From Oreocharis arfaki (Eukaryota > Chordata > Aves > Passeriformes > Paramythiidae): 64,000 nt of DNA. The stretch is from contig VZRR01010919.1 of assembly GCA_013398015.1 (NCBI GenBank), positions 934,675 through 998,674 of the forward strand, written 5' to 3'. Both the position numbers and the translations under genes were made by a program. The notes beneath the pieces are model-generated. The model was not told the DNA's origin. It saw only the letters and a program-made list of their open reading frames with translations, and did no database searches. This document shows, one piece after another, positions 51,501-64,000 of this stretch (the stretch's first letter is position 1; each line of letters begins with the position of its first letter).

Positions 51501-54500
51501 AGTTAAAAAAAAATAGTCTTAATATTAAATGTCTAATCTAGATTCACATTTCTATTTCCAAGTCAGATATGTGTGCATGAAATATTGTTGCAACATTCTC
51601 TCTTTATTTAAGCCACATGATGCTTTGGGCTGATGTTATTACCAGAGAGAAAATAAAGAGATTTCATAGTTAATCAGGTGAAGTCTGCAAGTACTTTTCG
51701 ATTTAGCTCTTGGAACATCAGCTTATTCTGTAGTATGTATTGAAGTTTAAAAAATAGCGTATGAAAAAAATAGACCCACCCAAAGTCTTCGCCCGCTTTT
51801 AAAGACTAATCCAAGAGAAGTGGCACTCTAAAAGAGGAGCTATAAATTGAAGGTGAAAACACATCCAAGTGGCTTGTAACAACAACAATACAGTTCGAGA
51901 TGAATTCTGTAGTGTATCATCAGCAGCATATCTGGCCCTTGTTATCTTTGCGCTATTTTTATATCCCTATAAGAGAAGACTGGTCCATTGTCTCTTAGTA
52001 TCGTGTAGAGAAGATTAATGTGTGGCACAAGAGCAGCTGTGGAATTCGTACCCCCTGAAATGTTTTTTCAAAGGCAAATCACATCAGATTGGCCCTTCTG
52101 TCTTCGTAGAATCTTGGTGCTGTTAAGAAACACACCAGGTTATATATTGCAAGGCAGGCCACACTTTGTGTTAAAGTTTTAGTAAATGCTAAAATATACT
52201 CACCAATTAGAACAGTTCATTTTGTTATCCTATTTGAAACCCTTATTAAGGTAACAAGGTGATGAACAATAAGGGAATTATTTGGTTGTTTTCTATAAAA
52301 CTGAAATTTACTTAACTCTTGCACCTCAAAATAATTTTGTGTCGCCACTGTTCTTTTTCCTTAGGCAGAACACTCTCTCATGAGTGTTTTGTTTCTGATG
52401 GTATAAACCAACACGTTTGGAGCTTTTATACTGTTAATATATATATATATTTTTTATTTAGCTGTTTTCAACAGCAAATTCCAAAGCAGTAATTAGATCT
52501 ATAAGCCAAATTCAGTCCTTGCCTGCAGCAACCACTTGGAAATTTAGGGCCAGTACAAGGGTTCTTCTGTATTTCTTTTAGTGTTGTGCTATGAAATCAC
52601 CTGCTGTATTCTGTATTATAGCAATATTCTGAGGACTTATTTTTATTAAAATGTATTTTATAAATGTAGTATCTGTGTATATAACACCATACCATTTAAT
52701 TAGGCTTGTAGCTGGTGCAGAATTAAAATGTCTGGTTGATTGAGAAGAGCATAGAACTTCTGGAAAAGATGGTTGACCTTTCAACCACACTTCAGCCTCC
52801 TCAATCCGCTGAAGATGTGGCTTGATAATTTATCCATTAGCTGTAAGCAAACTTAAAATGTAATTGTCTCTTCTTCTTCTCATCCTCAAAGGTAAATTTT
52901 GAAATAACCTGCCTTTGTCTGTGAGAACAGAAACTAATGTTGTAACTTTAAGAAGTATTTCCTGAAACAGAAAACTTTTCATTCCTAATTCTAACTAAAA
53001 GATATTTGGAGCTTCTAAACACCTTTGAAAACATACTGGAAGTGATATTCATGCCAAGTTATTGAATATAAAAGCAGTACAATGTGATCCAGAGTTGTGA
53101 CTCAGAAAAAGTCAACTGCTAGAAAAGTGGAAGGAGGCAGAAGCAAGTACTGGAATTGTCAGAAAAGGTAACAAAGTTATATTTCCTGTATTAATTCAGC
53201 CACCTTGGATGCAGCAGAGAAAGCAAGCATGGATGGTTGTCTCTGCAAAATTCTGGGGAACAGGTTGTTTGCTCTCAAGTTTTCTTGTGGACTACATGTC
53301 AGAAGCAATGACAAGACACAAAGTATGCAGATCCAATGACATTTACCCTGCTCAAAATCTTTTTGACATAAATATGTTTTCTTATCAACTGAATTGTAGG
53401 AAATTTGCAATTAGTGTACTCATATGTGGTTTGCACTATTTTTCTATTAAAGGCTATATCGGTCACATTTATACAGTCAGTTCAGGATCTTTCTGAACAA
53501 ATCACTGCTGAGGAGAATAGGGATACATGGAGCAGAGGAATCCTTGCTGTTGTTTGTTACTACTGAAAATGGGAAGAGACAGGTCTGTGTGTGATTAATT
53601 GTGTTGGCACGGGAAGTGTGGGGACACATTCTGGCTACATATCACTTTCCTAAATATCAGGGTGCTGTGCTCTTGTTTTTAATCTGCCATCTTTGATGAA
53701 ATTTAAACAGACTGTACCTTAGCTACCAGCGTATCTGCAGTATAAAAGTAACAAAAGATCTCCAGTCCCAACTTTTACCAGTTTGCCTGGGTTTTTCTTG
53801 TTTACACAGATACATGGAGACAGAGACGAAGAGGACACGCTTGTCACCAGGAATTGTTCTTTTAAGAGATGTTAAAAACAAATTTGGCAAGTAATTTATA
53901 TTTGCTAGACAGTTATACCTCTGCTGAATGGTCTGTGGAATGGTCCCCAGCTCTGGTGTCATCATATCCCACTCCGCATCTCAAATTGTACCTCCTTCTC
54001 TTTCCTGAATTTGTGAAGGCTCTGTGGGTTTCTGCTCATTACACGCTAAAAAAGCTTGGTGAAAAATCAAGCAAGAGGTAATATTGTGTGTTCCCTCTGT
54101 GGCTTTGGATTAGCCTCCCCAGGAGAAGTTGGCCGTGGAGAGGCTGACCACTGACAAATAACAAATGATGCTAAGTTTTTTATTCAAGTTGCATCCATCT
54201 GGGGACAGAGGCTCTAGATGATGTCCCTTATCTAATATCTGTCTTCTTTTGCAACAGGCAAGCACTGAAACTTGGTAAAATTGTAAAATGTGCTCTCTGA
54301 ATCTATAAACTATAGATTTCCCTATAAGCTTCATTTCAAAAGAATTTATCACTAGTATGTAGAGTGAACTACATATTGCTTTGAGTATTGATGTAACTTT
54401 CTGAAGTGATGGACGATGGAACTAAATGGAAAATGCGAATTGTTATTGTTAAGACATCTGTGTTTTAGTTTGGTGGCTTTTGTCAATTTTGGTTTCTGAA

Positions 54501-57500
54501 ATTGTGAATCTGAACAAAAGGTCATCTCATTGACCACATTGTCTTCTATGGGGTTTCCAGATATTTTAACAACTGATGTGGAATTTTTTATTTTGCTGGA
54601 AATACCTGCAGTGAATGACAATAGCTTGTGCCCCAAGCTGCAAGGCTACCAGGCCGCCTGAGAGCACCAGGAACCAATTAACCCAGGAGCTGGGAACCTA
54701 AAACAAACTGACACCTAGGGCTTGCTTTGGAATTTCTTGCTAAGACCCTGACAGTTGACTTGTTTGGAATTTACTGCTAAAAGGGCACTCAGTCACCATC
54801 TCTGAAACCCAGTTAATTAATCCTTGTCAGAAGAGCTTTACCCTGAATGCCTAATGTCTTGTTACACTGACCTTTGAAGTAACACTTGTAGCTGAGATAT
54901 CTACCTAAGAGCACCCTCTCTGCTGAATGCTGGGTTTCAAAAATAGGCACAGCAGGGTTCTCATCCTCTCTTCCTTTTGTTCAAGACTGCCATACTCGTC
55001 CTGCTTTTATTGAAAACTTTTCATCTAGCTGTAGTGCAGACATAGCCATGGCTGAGAACACTTATGCTTTTCATGTTCCCTATGGCCTCTTGCAGACATA
55101 GCCAGCACCTTCTCCAAGGACTTCCCTGTGCTTGTAATTGCATTGTCATACTTAAAAAGTTTTTTCTGGCTGAAATGAATTTCTCACTGCTCACAAAACT
55201 TTCACCTGTTATAACAGTTTATAGCTCTAGTCTTATAAAACTGATTCACAAGGCATGCATATAAACAGATCTGTAATTTCTGATTTGCTTTTAGCTTTTA
55301 GTGCAGATCATTTGTAAGATGTAAATGTGAGGTTTGGTTTTAAGAGTGGATCATCCAAACATCTCCTCTCTACCTTTTATCAGACACTGGCATCCCATTA
55401 CACAGCTGGGCAATGGGTAAGCAGCAAGTCAGGTCCCTCAGCAGCTCACACATAAATAAGCTGTCAGAAAACTGGCAGAAAAGGCTACCAGGCTTTCTAT
55501 ATCTGCAGCTACTTGGGCGTTAAAACCTCTCACAAGGCAGCTTCCTCTGCCCTGGGGTTCAGAGTTTGCTTATGCAGGCTGCTGCTACCTGAGCAGCTGA
55601 TGAGCCGAATGGTGTGGCTGGGAGCTCTCAGAGTGGGCAGGTCACTTCTTCAGCAGCATCCTGCTGCCTCTCCCGTTTGCCAGGGGGTGGTAAACACTGG
55701 AAGCCATGTCTCCCTGAAACACCATATAGAAAGTTGTTGGGAATCCACGAAGTCAAGGAGCTCCAATTTTTGGGACTGTTTCTAGCATGAGGAGGTTGGT
55801 GACTGGCAAGAAGTCAGCCAGCATTGCCTCAAAAATTGGAAATCAGCCGGTTCCAGCTTTGCTGAATCAGAATTTCCAGAGAAAAGCTGTTAAGTCAGAA
55901 GGTTTTTCCACCCGATGTCATGAGCAGAATAGTAAAAGCAACAGACATTGTAGGAGGAGATTTTGAAAAGGTCACTGGCTAAGTATCCATTTTCCATTGA
56001 GGAGTACACGCATATTTCAAGGGCTGAATGATACCCAAGTGCTAAATTGTCTTTGGAAAGATACATTTTTTTTGTCTCTATGGCCCAGCCTGAATGGCTG
56101 GATGCCTGCTGCCTAAGATTGCCCTTCGGGAAATAGTCCCCACATGTGGTTTGTACAACTTGTACTGTAAGTTAAAGTTCTTTTTTTTTCCTTTCTCTTT
56201 TTTCCCCTGTAACACGTTAAAATTCTTGAATTACAGTATTTTAGGAAAATAATTTTATGTTATTCTGATTTATATGCAGACAATACAGAAAAATCACCAC
56301 CTTAAAATACAATTTGACTTTTCTAGAGGCATAAATCTGACACTGTCCATCAGAAAATGTGGACTATCTGCAAAGGCACTAGAGTGACCCAGTCACCTGC
56401 CTGCACAACTAAACAAAATAGAGAGATATTTTATAGGTATTTCAAAAACACACTTTACAACTAAACAAGAAAAGTGCACTTCAAAATCCAATGACGTTAG
56501 AAATTCCATTTTATGATTTCAACAAGGACAATAATTGTTTTTTAAATGGAGACAGAAAGCAGAAAATAGAAACATTGTTTTGACTGAAAAGGAAAAAAAA
56601 AAAGAAAGACAGTGACACATTGTGTTTGTGTTCTAATTTGCAGTCACTCTTCCTGGCACACACACATAAATGGAGAAAAAGGAGTAGAAATAAAAGAATC
56701 CAGAAAAATTTGGCTTTTACCTTTTATATTTTACCCTACTGTATCGTGATAACACATAACTAAAACTAAACAAATATTGCTAGTGTTAGAAAATATAATT
56801 CAGAGAACAAGGGTGACAAGAGATTGGTCATACCTTCCCTGTGCCTCCTGTGCATGCTTTGATAACAAACAAGGTGGTGTTTTGTATTGCACTGTTTATC
56901 ATCGCACTTCCTTGACTATTTCAGCCAAAAATAAGAGGAATCAGCAAACCTGATAAATCAGATATTCAAACAGAAAATAGTATAATTCTATTTTCCTTAT
57001 TGCAGGGCAGGATTTAATCTCTGCCTTTTTCTGTATTCAGTTATTGATACCAAATTAATGAGACGAGACACAAGTGATTATCTGCCATTCTGTATTGGAC
57101 ATCCTCTATTCAAAAGCAATAAATGATCTGAAGGCTTTTACAGTGACAGAAATATATATTAATCATTATTAAATTATACCATAGCATATAACACAATTTT
57201 AATTACAGTTAGAATTAAAACTTGTGAAGCATTAATTTCACCCTAGATATTTAAGTAGTTGTTAGAGCTATTGCTACTGCAAATGGGATTGTGCTAGGTG
57301 CTAGATGAATGCATTGCTTGATCTTTAGTGGTGTGATACAAAAATTGTAGTTTCTGAGGGACTTTTCACTGACTCCAAGTGTTTTATGTGAAGCCTTTTG
57401 TTACTGTACCTTTCTTGGTTATTTTTATAAACATGCTGTACTGTATCCTAGGAAGCACTTACAGAGCACTCCCAGCTAGGGAGGAGCAGGGGATGAAACA

Positions 57501-58664
57501 GGAGTTTGCAGCTTCTTACTCCAGGTACCAAGGTGCAGAGTTTGTTCTCAATTGTCTTACAAAATATTGGAAAAAAACCAACCTGACACTCAGTCAATAT
57601 TTTGTTTATTTCATATTGCAATGTGTCTGGGCTCTCTACCCAAACCCAAATAACAGAAGGGTTGCATTTGAGCTGTATATCATGTTTCTGAAGAAGAGAA
57701 AGCAAAGTGGTGTGAAAGTTGAATAGTTAGAAGCCTTAAAGGGTTATTCTGAACTGGAAGGTAGAAGCAAGAGGAGGATAAAGATTGTAAATCCCTTGAG
57801 ACAGACTTATAAAATCATCCACAGGCAGTTCTTTACGAAATCCCTCAAATAAACCAATATTCTCTGTCTTATGCACTTTCTCACAAAAGCACGTTTTCTA
57901 ATATCTTTGTCTTTACAAATATTTTTATGCTTTTGTAGCCCCTGTAATAGCACCAGTTCAGTACAAAAATCAAATGATCTGCACTACTTTCAGTTCCATA
58001 TACGGTGGTACAATTTTATTCCCAAAATGATAAAAAGAAACAAGGAGGTAGAGTTTTTCAAGAAGCTGAAGTATGATTCTATCAGAATCATAATTCCAAC
58101 AGAAGAAAACAGCCACTTTTGTCTGATGTAATGAATGACAGAAGATGTAAAAGGGATGAGTCTGGAATGGGCTAATCATAACTGGAGAGAAGTGTCCATT
58201 TGGTGGAATGCTCTTTAGGCAACAACGATGTGTAGATAGAGAAATATTTTCCATTTATTTTTATGATTTTTTTCTCCTACAAGTAGAGCTGTCAATGGTT
58301 GAATTAGTAGCTTGTAGACCTTAACATTGTGAACATCTCTACTTCGTGTTTGTAGCAAACGCTGTTAACAACAAAATAATTTATTTATAATTGTATATAA
58401 ATTGCAAATTTCTGCTCAGTAGGCAAATGTGCAGTAGCTGGCACATCTTTTCATCCTTGACTCTGTATAGGATGATGAATGTTTCTGTGTTTAGCAGAAA
58501 CGTTTGTCACATCTGAAGCTGCAATCCATAGATGTTTTATGATATTGGTCTTGGCACATGAAAACACCAGTCTTGTTGCTAACTTAGGAAAAAATAATAG
58601 AAATGTCGGTCCTCTAAAAGAATTCATGTGGTATCCCTCTCAAAATCAAGTTTTTTCTTCTGAT
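48555..58664. other. Gene-free AT-rich DNA with minor simple repeats
   Basis: About 10 kb with no recognised gene or repeat family. It holds a 14-bp perfect palindrome (caagtttaaacttg, 50283-50296), a TA run at 52435-52451, and an A run near 56593-56603. Slightly G+C-richer patches near 54.6-54.8 kb and 55.4-55.8 kb have no identifiable element; a frame of 90 codons in the second (55513-55785, +) is not recognised. A frame of 115 codons at 57379-57726 (+) overlaps an 85-codon minus-strand frame and is not convincing. Confidence 0.5.
52435..52451. repeat. (TA)n simple repeat
   Basis: A short alternating TA run of about eight units followed by a T run. Confidence 0.9.
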
Positions 58665-58692
58665 GTATGTGTCTGTGTGTGTGTGTGTGTGT
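58665..58692 (+). repeat. (GT)n microsatellite
   Basis: About 28 bp of TG steps; the last 20 (58673-58692) are a pure run and the first eight contain interruptions (gtatgtgtc). Likely length-polymorphic. The end of an open frame that reads into it (CVCVCV) is an artefact. Confidence 0.93.
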
Positions 58693-59841
58693 AGGACTGT
58701 GCATGCATTTTTCTTGGATATGGGGTAAGCGCGAGAAGTTTTACAGATTGGAAAAGACTGAAGGTCCAAGATAAGGTTCCTGAGGAATCATCATCTTTTC
58801 TAGATACAGCTGTTTTGAGTACCGCAACAACATTTTTGCTACCAAGAAATGTTTGGCAAATGACTTTTTTATAGGTGTCCTGATGAATAGGTGGGCAAAT
58901 ATTATGCTGTTAAGGTTTCTAAAGCAGTAATAATTTATGGTATCATCGTGTATATTGCGGTGTTACAGATTTCATAGACCTAAGATTGATTCATATTGAG
59001 CTCAACACCTTCATCCCTTATAAATAACAATCTTGTGATTTAAACCATACCTCTACAGATGTTTGTAAAATTTACAACAAAATAAGGAACAATAAGATAC
59101 AGAAATGCATCCAAAGGAGAAATATGGATAATAGTTATAGGAAATCGAATCTTAAATAATTTGAATTTTGATTCTGTTCTAGGGACATTATAAAAGACTT
59201 TTTCTTTAGAAACAGGATACGTTAAAAGAAAAACAAAATTAAAAGTTATCTGAGCTGGCTGCTTTCATTTATAGCAAATTTCTGCTAATACTTAAAGATA
59301 ATAAGCCACACTAGCCAGGATGGAAGTGAAATTCTTATTGGAAGTATTACTGACTTCCGTATGTTTACATATTGGCTGAGTTTGATCTTACATAATCCAA
59401 ACCCAAGGGAAAAAAAGCTTAGTGTAGGATTCTGAATCTTTTATGCTGATCTATAATTTCCAATACAGCACTTTATAAGATTTCAGTATAATTTTACATG
59501 TATTCTAGGCCATTCATTTTGGTAGCCTTTCTCTGCAGAGTTAAAACATGGTTTTGATTTTTCTAAATGCAACATAAATAAATAATGTCTCTCAACTTCT
59601 GTTTAGAAAAATAACTTACACCATAACAGCAAGAAATCCATAGAAAAGCTCCTGGGAACAGTGTAACTTGCAGGAACAAGATCAGAAAACACTTATTCAA
59701 GGTGATAAAGCAGTACCACAGTGACCAAAAAGAATGATTTAGCTTCTACAAAGTGAGTTATTTTGAGAGAGCTACAGAAACACTGTTATCAAAAGCCACC
59801 ATAAGATTCAGAAACATTATACTGCATGTGTGACAGATTTT
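58693..59841. other. Gene-free AT-rich DNA
   Basis: Nothing recognised. Confidence 0.55.
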
Positions 59842-60405
59842 TTAGGAATCTTCTGGCCCAGGCTGTACCAGCTGTGTGATGCTCTCAGTTGATTTCTGAC
59901 AAGCTGAGGTCACCGCTAAGGAAAGAGCCGTTGACTTGGAAGCGTGCCTTGATTCCTCAAAAAATAATGTTTTGGCATCATAATCCTGAGTTGGAGGGGT
60001 ATAGCGGACTCCCACAGTGACATCCACATTATTTGTTTGCCCCTCAATTCTTACCCAGAGGCTCTCAACTGTGCCATGGCCAGCTGTGAGCTCCATATCC
60101 CTTCCATTAAACACACTGCCCTGCCTCTCCCCACATTCTGTCCCGTGTATCCCTCCAGAAGAGCCTGAAACAATCCAGCAGGGCACTCTGATCACAGGAC
60201 TCATCCCATCAGGTTTCACTCATGCGGGTGATATCAAAAATCTGGGACTGGGCCAAAGCTTTGAGCTTGTTTTTTTGCTCCTCACTCTGCCTGCATTAGT
60301 GTAGGAACATTTTGGCCACAACACCTCCCGACGCAGATTGAAGAATCCCCATTACTGATCATTTCCTCAAGTTTAGGCACACCATCCCCTTGCTCATCAC
60401 TGGCA
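59842..60405 (-). pseudogene. CR1-type LINE ORF2 endonuclease-domain remnant
   Basis: On the minus strand, translation shows the hallmarks of the apurinic/apyrimidinic-type endonuclease domain at the N-terminus of CR1 ORF2. In order they are: a YTNA-like start and an NKQEEL-like region (near 60300-60280), the ETWWDES motif with its first W turned into a TGA stop (60209-60211), SLWVRIEGQTNN (near 60060), VGVRYTPP (near 59995) and SITQLVQ near the end. The intact frame from about 60219 down to 59842 covers 125 codons. The family's GDFN catalytic segment after the (S)xALxL block appears deleted or scrambled. A frameshift lies between the ETWWDES motif and the SLWVRI part. Copies of CR1 are usually 5'-truncated, so an isolated 5' ORF2 fragment without a 3' end nearby is uncommon. 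It is non-functional. Confidence 0.85.
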
Positions 60406-63400
60406 AGACAGTTATTTTCCCTTTCCCCCTTCCAAACTAGTTAATGGCACTCCTTCAGCAGAATTTTTGTAGCTTACTCTCATGATTGCTGAATTTTCGT
60501 AACATGTGTTTTTTGTAAGACAAAGTTACAAGTGAAGATTTCTGTAATGTATAAAAGAATAATTATTTTGGTGAAAAAAAATTGCTGTGATAGCCACTGT
60601 CTGCACTGTGAATCAATATATTTCATGAGAGCTTTCCAAAATCACAAAGAAGAGAAAACTGAATATAATCTTTCTCACTCAAACCAACAACGAAGTCTTT
60701 TGCCTTTTCCTAGTTACAACATGGGTTGCATACTTACAAGAATCATGACAAATTCCGGGACAATGTATAGGTGCTTCTTCTGTAGGGAATTCTACAAAAT
60801 ACGTCAATTACTAATTTTTTTTCAAAAAGTCCAAATGAATTTGTGTTTACATACAGCACACGAAATTTTAGTAGATTTTTTATAACTGAAAATTATTTAA
60901 TAAATTTAGAAATGACATGTTTTAAACTATGGGAAGTGTATCATCTGCTTTAAGTGTCACTCCTCTCAGTCCCATCAGCATTTTGCCTATTCCTAAGGTC
61001 GTTATAAGAGCAAGTTTTCCGTTACATCAAAAAAAATCAGTGCAGTCCTTTATAAAACATTTTAAGCCTATAATTCTATGAATTGAAACCCAAAGTTGGG
61101 CTTCCTTAGAGTGTGAAAATTGTCACATAGTTTTAAATCTAGATGTGATGACTCAGCCAAATCCTAACCCAAATTAAAACTTTGGTTTTAATGTTACTGT
61201 AGGTTTAAGGATACTTCTCGCCACAAAGCTGACATAGCAGCTCATGCTTCAGGAAGAGATTGGTTTTGTGCTTTGTGCAATGAAACAGGTTAAAGGAAAT
61301 GTTCAAATATATCTCTGCATGGGGGCTAAAGCAATTCATGTTACATTATTGGTCATCCATGCTGGCCATTATTACAAATGTGGAAAGAGAAAGTTATCTG
61401 TCTTTGACTAAATTCCTAATACTTTAATTTACTGTCCATGGAATATAGGTAGCTCAGAGGCAGACTGTCATGGTACAAATATGCTGATACTTCATTCTAT
61501 GTTAAAGAAACATAAATTTTAGTTTTCAGGGAAATAATGTTTTTACCAGAAATTTTTTCCTCTGGGCCAAGTACTGTCACAGTTATGAAGAGCAGTCCCA
61601 TTGCATTGAAGAATGAACTCTCAGCTATTTCACAGGGCTGTGAAACAATGCAAGAGCTCTTGAGCTGAATCACAAGAATGGTGTCTAATACAATTTATTT
61701 GCAATCGTTCCATCTCTACAGGTTTCAGAAATAAAACTGCTCTCAATTTCAGTCAGTTATTCAAGCATTATTGAGAGAACACTCCCTAGAAATGAGAAGT
61801 GGGCAGAAACTTTAATTAGCTCTTCCTATTTTTTAATGAGCTGTGAGAGTCGATCAGCTATACAGCATAGGTAGGGCACAATTTTTACAGTGCATATAGC
61901 ACTAAATTGTTAACTGTACAACACTTCAGCTCCTCTAGACAGCTCAGAACCTGTCAAGAGGCCAAAGCACCTAAAAGGGCTTTTGCATGTGCTAACCTCC
62001 TAAAATAAAAATTGCTCACTGATGCTTCCATTTGTGAGGTATCTGCCTTTCTGACCCGGAGCATGCACAAGCCGTGGTATGCTGTGCGTGCATGTCCAAA
62101 TCTGCTTCCCTCTGAAGAATGAGATACATCTGTAATCCAAAACCTGACCAGAGAAGGACTGCAGTAGCTTGAGAAACCCAATCTGATAACTGTTTTCCCA
62201 ATGAGATAGATACACCAGCAACTGCCTCACAATCTGTGAGTCATGCAGTGTTGTGGTATGGTCCCACCTACTGGGTGTGACTGGTGGAGCTGCAGGATAT
62301 TGTGCTGCAGCACCTTAGTCAGAAGACATTCTGCAGAGACTCAGCATGGGGCAGTGATTTCATTCAAAGTGAACAGAGGCACCACACTTTAGGGCAGGGT
62401 AGGAAGATAGATACATGCATGGGTTCATAATTCTCCATTGGTTTGCTCCAGGCTGCTCTCCTTCCTTTCCCCTCAAAGCTAGTGCATTAGGATTATTCTC
62501 AGCAGGTGGCTAATTTCTTTCCATGCTGCCTACAGGAAACCAAGTAGGTCCCTGTGTTCTTTGGGTTAGGATCAGCTAGTACGCTTTTAGTTTCACATGT
62601 GTGATCTGTGCTTCGGAAGTATAGTTCTGCCAAAGGTAAAAGGGGTTTTTTTTAAAGAGAGAATCTGGAGAGGTTGGTGAAAAAAAGCAACCTTTTGAAT
62701 TACGTGTGATGCTGCACGTCTTTTACTGGGTTGTAGAGAACACCATTGCTGAGGTTATCAGTCTGCTGTTTCCACCCACTGAGAGAATATTTAACTTCTG
62801 GTGACAGAAAGTGAAATAGATACTGCAATTTCTCTAAAGCTAGCGCTTCTGAAAAAAGAAAAAAAAAGAAATAAGAGAATTTCTTAAGATAGCTAATGTC
62901 TCGTGCTTTGCATGCTGTACAACTGGACAGGTGTTTTGTGAGGACCCCCCTGGGAATGTCTGCATTGATGTAAACAGGAAGGAGTTTTCATTTCATGAAT
63001 CACTAGATTGTCAGTGATGCATTATAGCTTGTCACAGATATTATGGAGCAAAAATGAGGTACTAAACTGAGTTTTATACCCCCATGACTAGAAAATTTGA
63101 ACCTGGGGATTTGCAAATTTTAAATGCAACCATCAATGGCAATTTTTTAAACTGCAATTAGAACTATTAGCATTTTTGAGACACTTTTTCTTTGTAGATT
63201 TTGTAACTGTTTATAGCAATTAATCCTTTACATCTTCTCAGTGATAGCCAGTCTCTTCTGTCAAAGGCAAAATATGACAGTACTGAATATCAAGCAATTG
63301 CTTCGTGAAATAAATACCATAACACATTACTATAAGGAAAGATTTGTGAGTTGATCTCTGAATAGTGATAGATAAAATAGCCCTTAAATATATCCTGTGT

Positions 63401-64000
63401 AGTAGGTATAACAGAGAGTCAGGCTTTATTAGTGACACTATGAAGCAGGAAACACTTTTGTACCTCTCATCATGCTCAACCAAACATGCCAGTAGAAACA
63501 GGTGGAGAAAGCTGAGATAGCCAAGGTAATGACATGTGCTTACTCTTCCTAGCTCAGAGGAGAAGAAGACTAGAGGAATACTCATACAAGGCATAGAAAA
63601 TAGCATTCTTCAACAGCGCTGAATACTGATGTAGAAAGAGAGTGGGGTTGTTGGTGTCTGGAGTTTTTTACCCCCCATCTTGGTGGTCATTCATTTCACT
63701 GAGCGATACATCAGTGGCAGATTTACTCGTCCAAGCTTTGAGGAAGCGACACCGGACTTAAAAAAATAAAAATTACGTATGTGGCTATTTGTAAAGTTCT
63801 TTTTCATTTGGAATTCTTTTATTACCCCCCCAAAAGTCTCTCACTGAAGCCAGTGCATCAGTCTAGTGTTCACAACTTGGTACATTACCTTGAGATTTAA
63901 GGATAAACCTGTTGTAAACTATTTGCATGGCATGTTTGTACCACATGCTAAACATTACATATCTACTTCTTTTAAATGACGTATTATTCCTGAATACATT
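60406..64000. other. Gene-free AT-rich DNA
   Basis: No repeat family or gene recognised. Open frames of 117 codons (60532-60885, +) and 122 codons (63238-63606, -) have no domain signature. At about 62000-62200 all three minus-strand frames are open for roughly 180 bases, but none has a recognisable product. Confidence 0.5.

Noticed and set aside
57379..57726. 115-codon open frame with a hydrophobic start
   Set aside because: It could be read as a membrane protein start, but there is an 85-codon frame on the other strand, and no promoter, splice or family signal.
60733..60807. Exon-like interval on the minus strand with a gtaagtat donor
   Set aside because: The phase needed to join the candidate exon at 43005 gives a stop codon, the acceptor has a poor pyrimidine tract, and there is no independent support.
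61954..62230. Three overlapping open frames on the minus strand
   Set aside because: A local shortage of stop codons over ~200 bases; none of the three translations has a recognisable motif.
1..64000. tRNA, rRNA, snRNA, CRISPR, prokaryotic operons, LTR retrovirus or DNA transposon ends
   Set aside because: Looked for characteristic motifs by eye and found none that hold up; a profile search would be needed to exclude decayed copies.

Overview
The window looks like vertebrate, almost certainly avian, nuclear DNA. It is AT-rich and gene-poor. Its recognisable interspersed repeats are fragments of CR1 LINE retrotransposons, which dominate bird genomes, including the typical CR1 3' tail (a ggtcccttccaaccc-like core followed by attctatg-like octamers). 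Open reading frames are short, lack any codon or domain signature, and are scattered on both strands, as expected by chance in roughly 60-65% AT sequence. I see no prokaryotic features: no operons, no ribosome-binding-site-led long ORFs, no CRISPR, and no tRNA or rRNA genes. The species cannot be fixed from sequence alone.

Layout. About 0-3.4 kb has no recognised element. A 5'-truncated CR1 on the + strand lies at about 3.41-3.95 kb. From 4 to 14.8 kb there is unassigned AT-rich DNA with one tiny CR1 tail at 12.36 kb and a TAATTA-rich simple repeat at 14.23 kb. A decayed CR1 lies at 14.86 kb (-), an older L3/CR1-type remnant at 19.2-19.5 kb (-), and a CR1 3' end at 21.08 kb (-). A CpG-dense patch containing the only ambiguous base (N at 31494) sits at 31.4 kb. 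A long compound polypyrimidine microsatellite occupies 34.26-34.44 kb. A 450-bp CR1 (-) lies at 36.66-37.10 kb. A possible ancient CR1 remnant is at 38.46-38.62 kb (-), a CR1 tail (+) at 38.98-39.09 kb, and a decayed CR1 (-) at 41.74 kb that may continue near 42.2-42.4 kb. From 42.8 to 59.8 kb there is essentially unassigned DNA with small repeats. At 59.84-60.41 kb (-) lies a decayed fragment of the CR1-type ORF2 endonuclease domain, the only place where a known protein family can be read. The rest has no recognised element.

No gene can be named. Five short stretches have the form of spliced exons (good acceptor and/or donor signals around a short open frame): 22352-22421 (+), 31138-31191 (+), 34793-34971 (+), 48494-48554 (+) and 42827-43005 (-). 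They are offered only as candidates, because such combinations occur by chance in 64 kb. The window is best read as intergenic or deep intronic DNA. No convincing new biological system was found; the most checkable unexplained items are the CpG-dense patch with the N, the long hairpins at 27.40 and 39.39 kb, and the candidate terminal exon at 42.8 kb.
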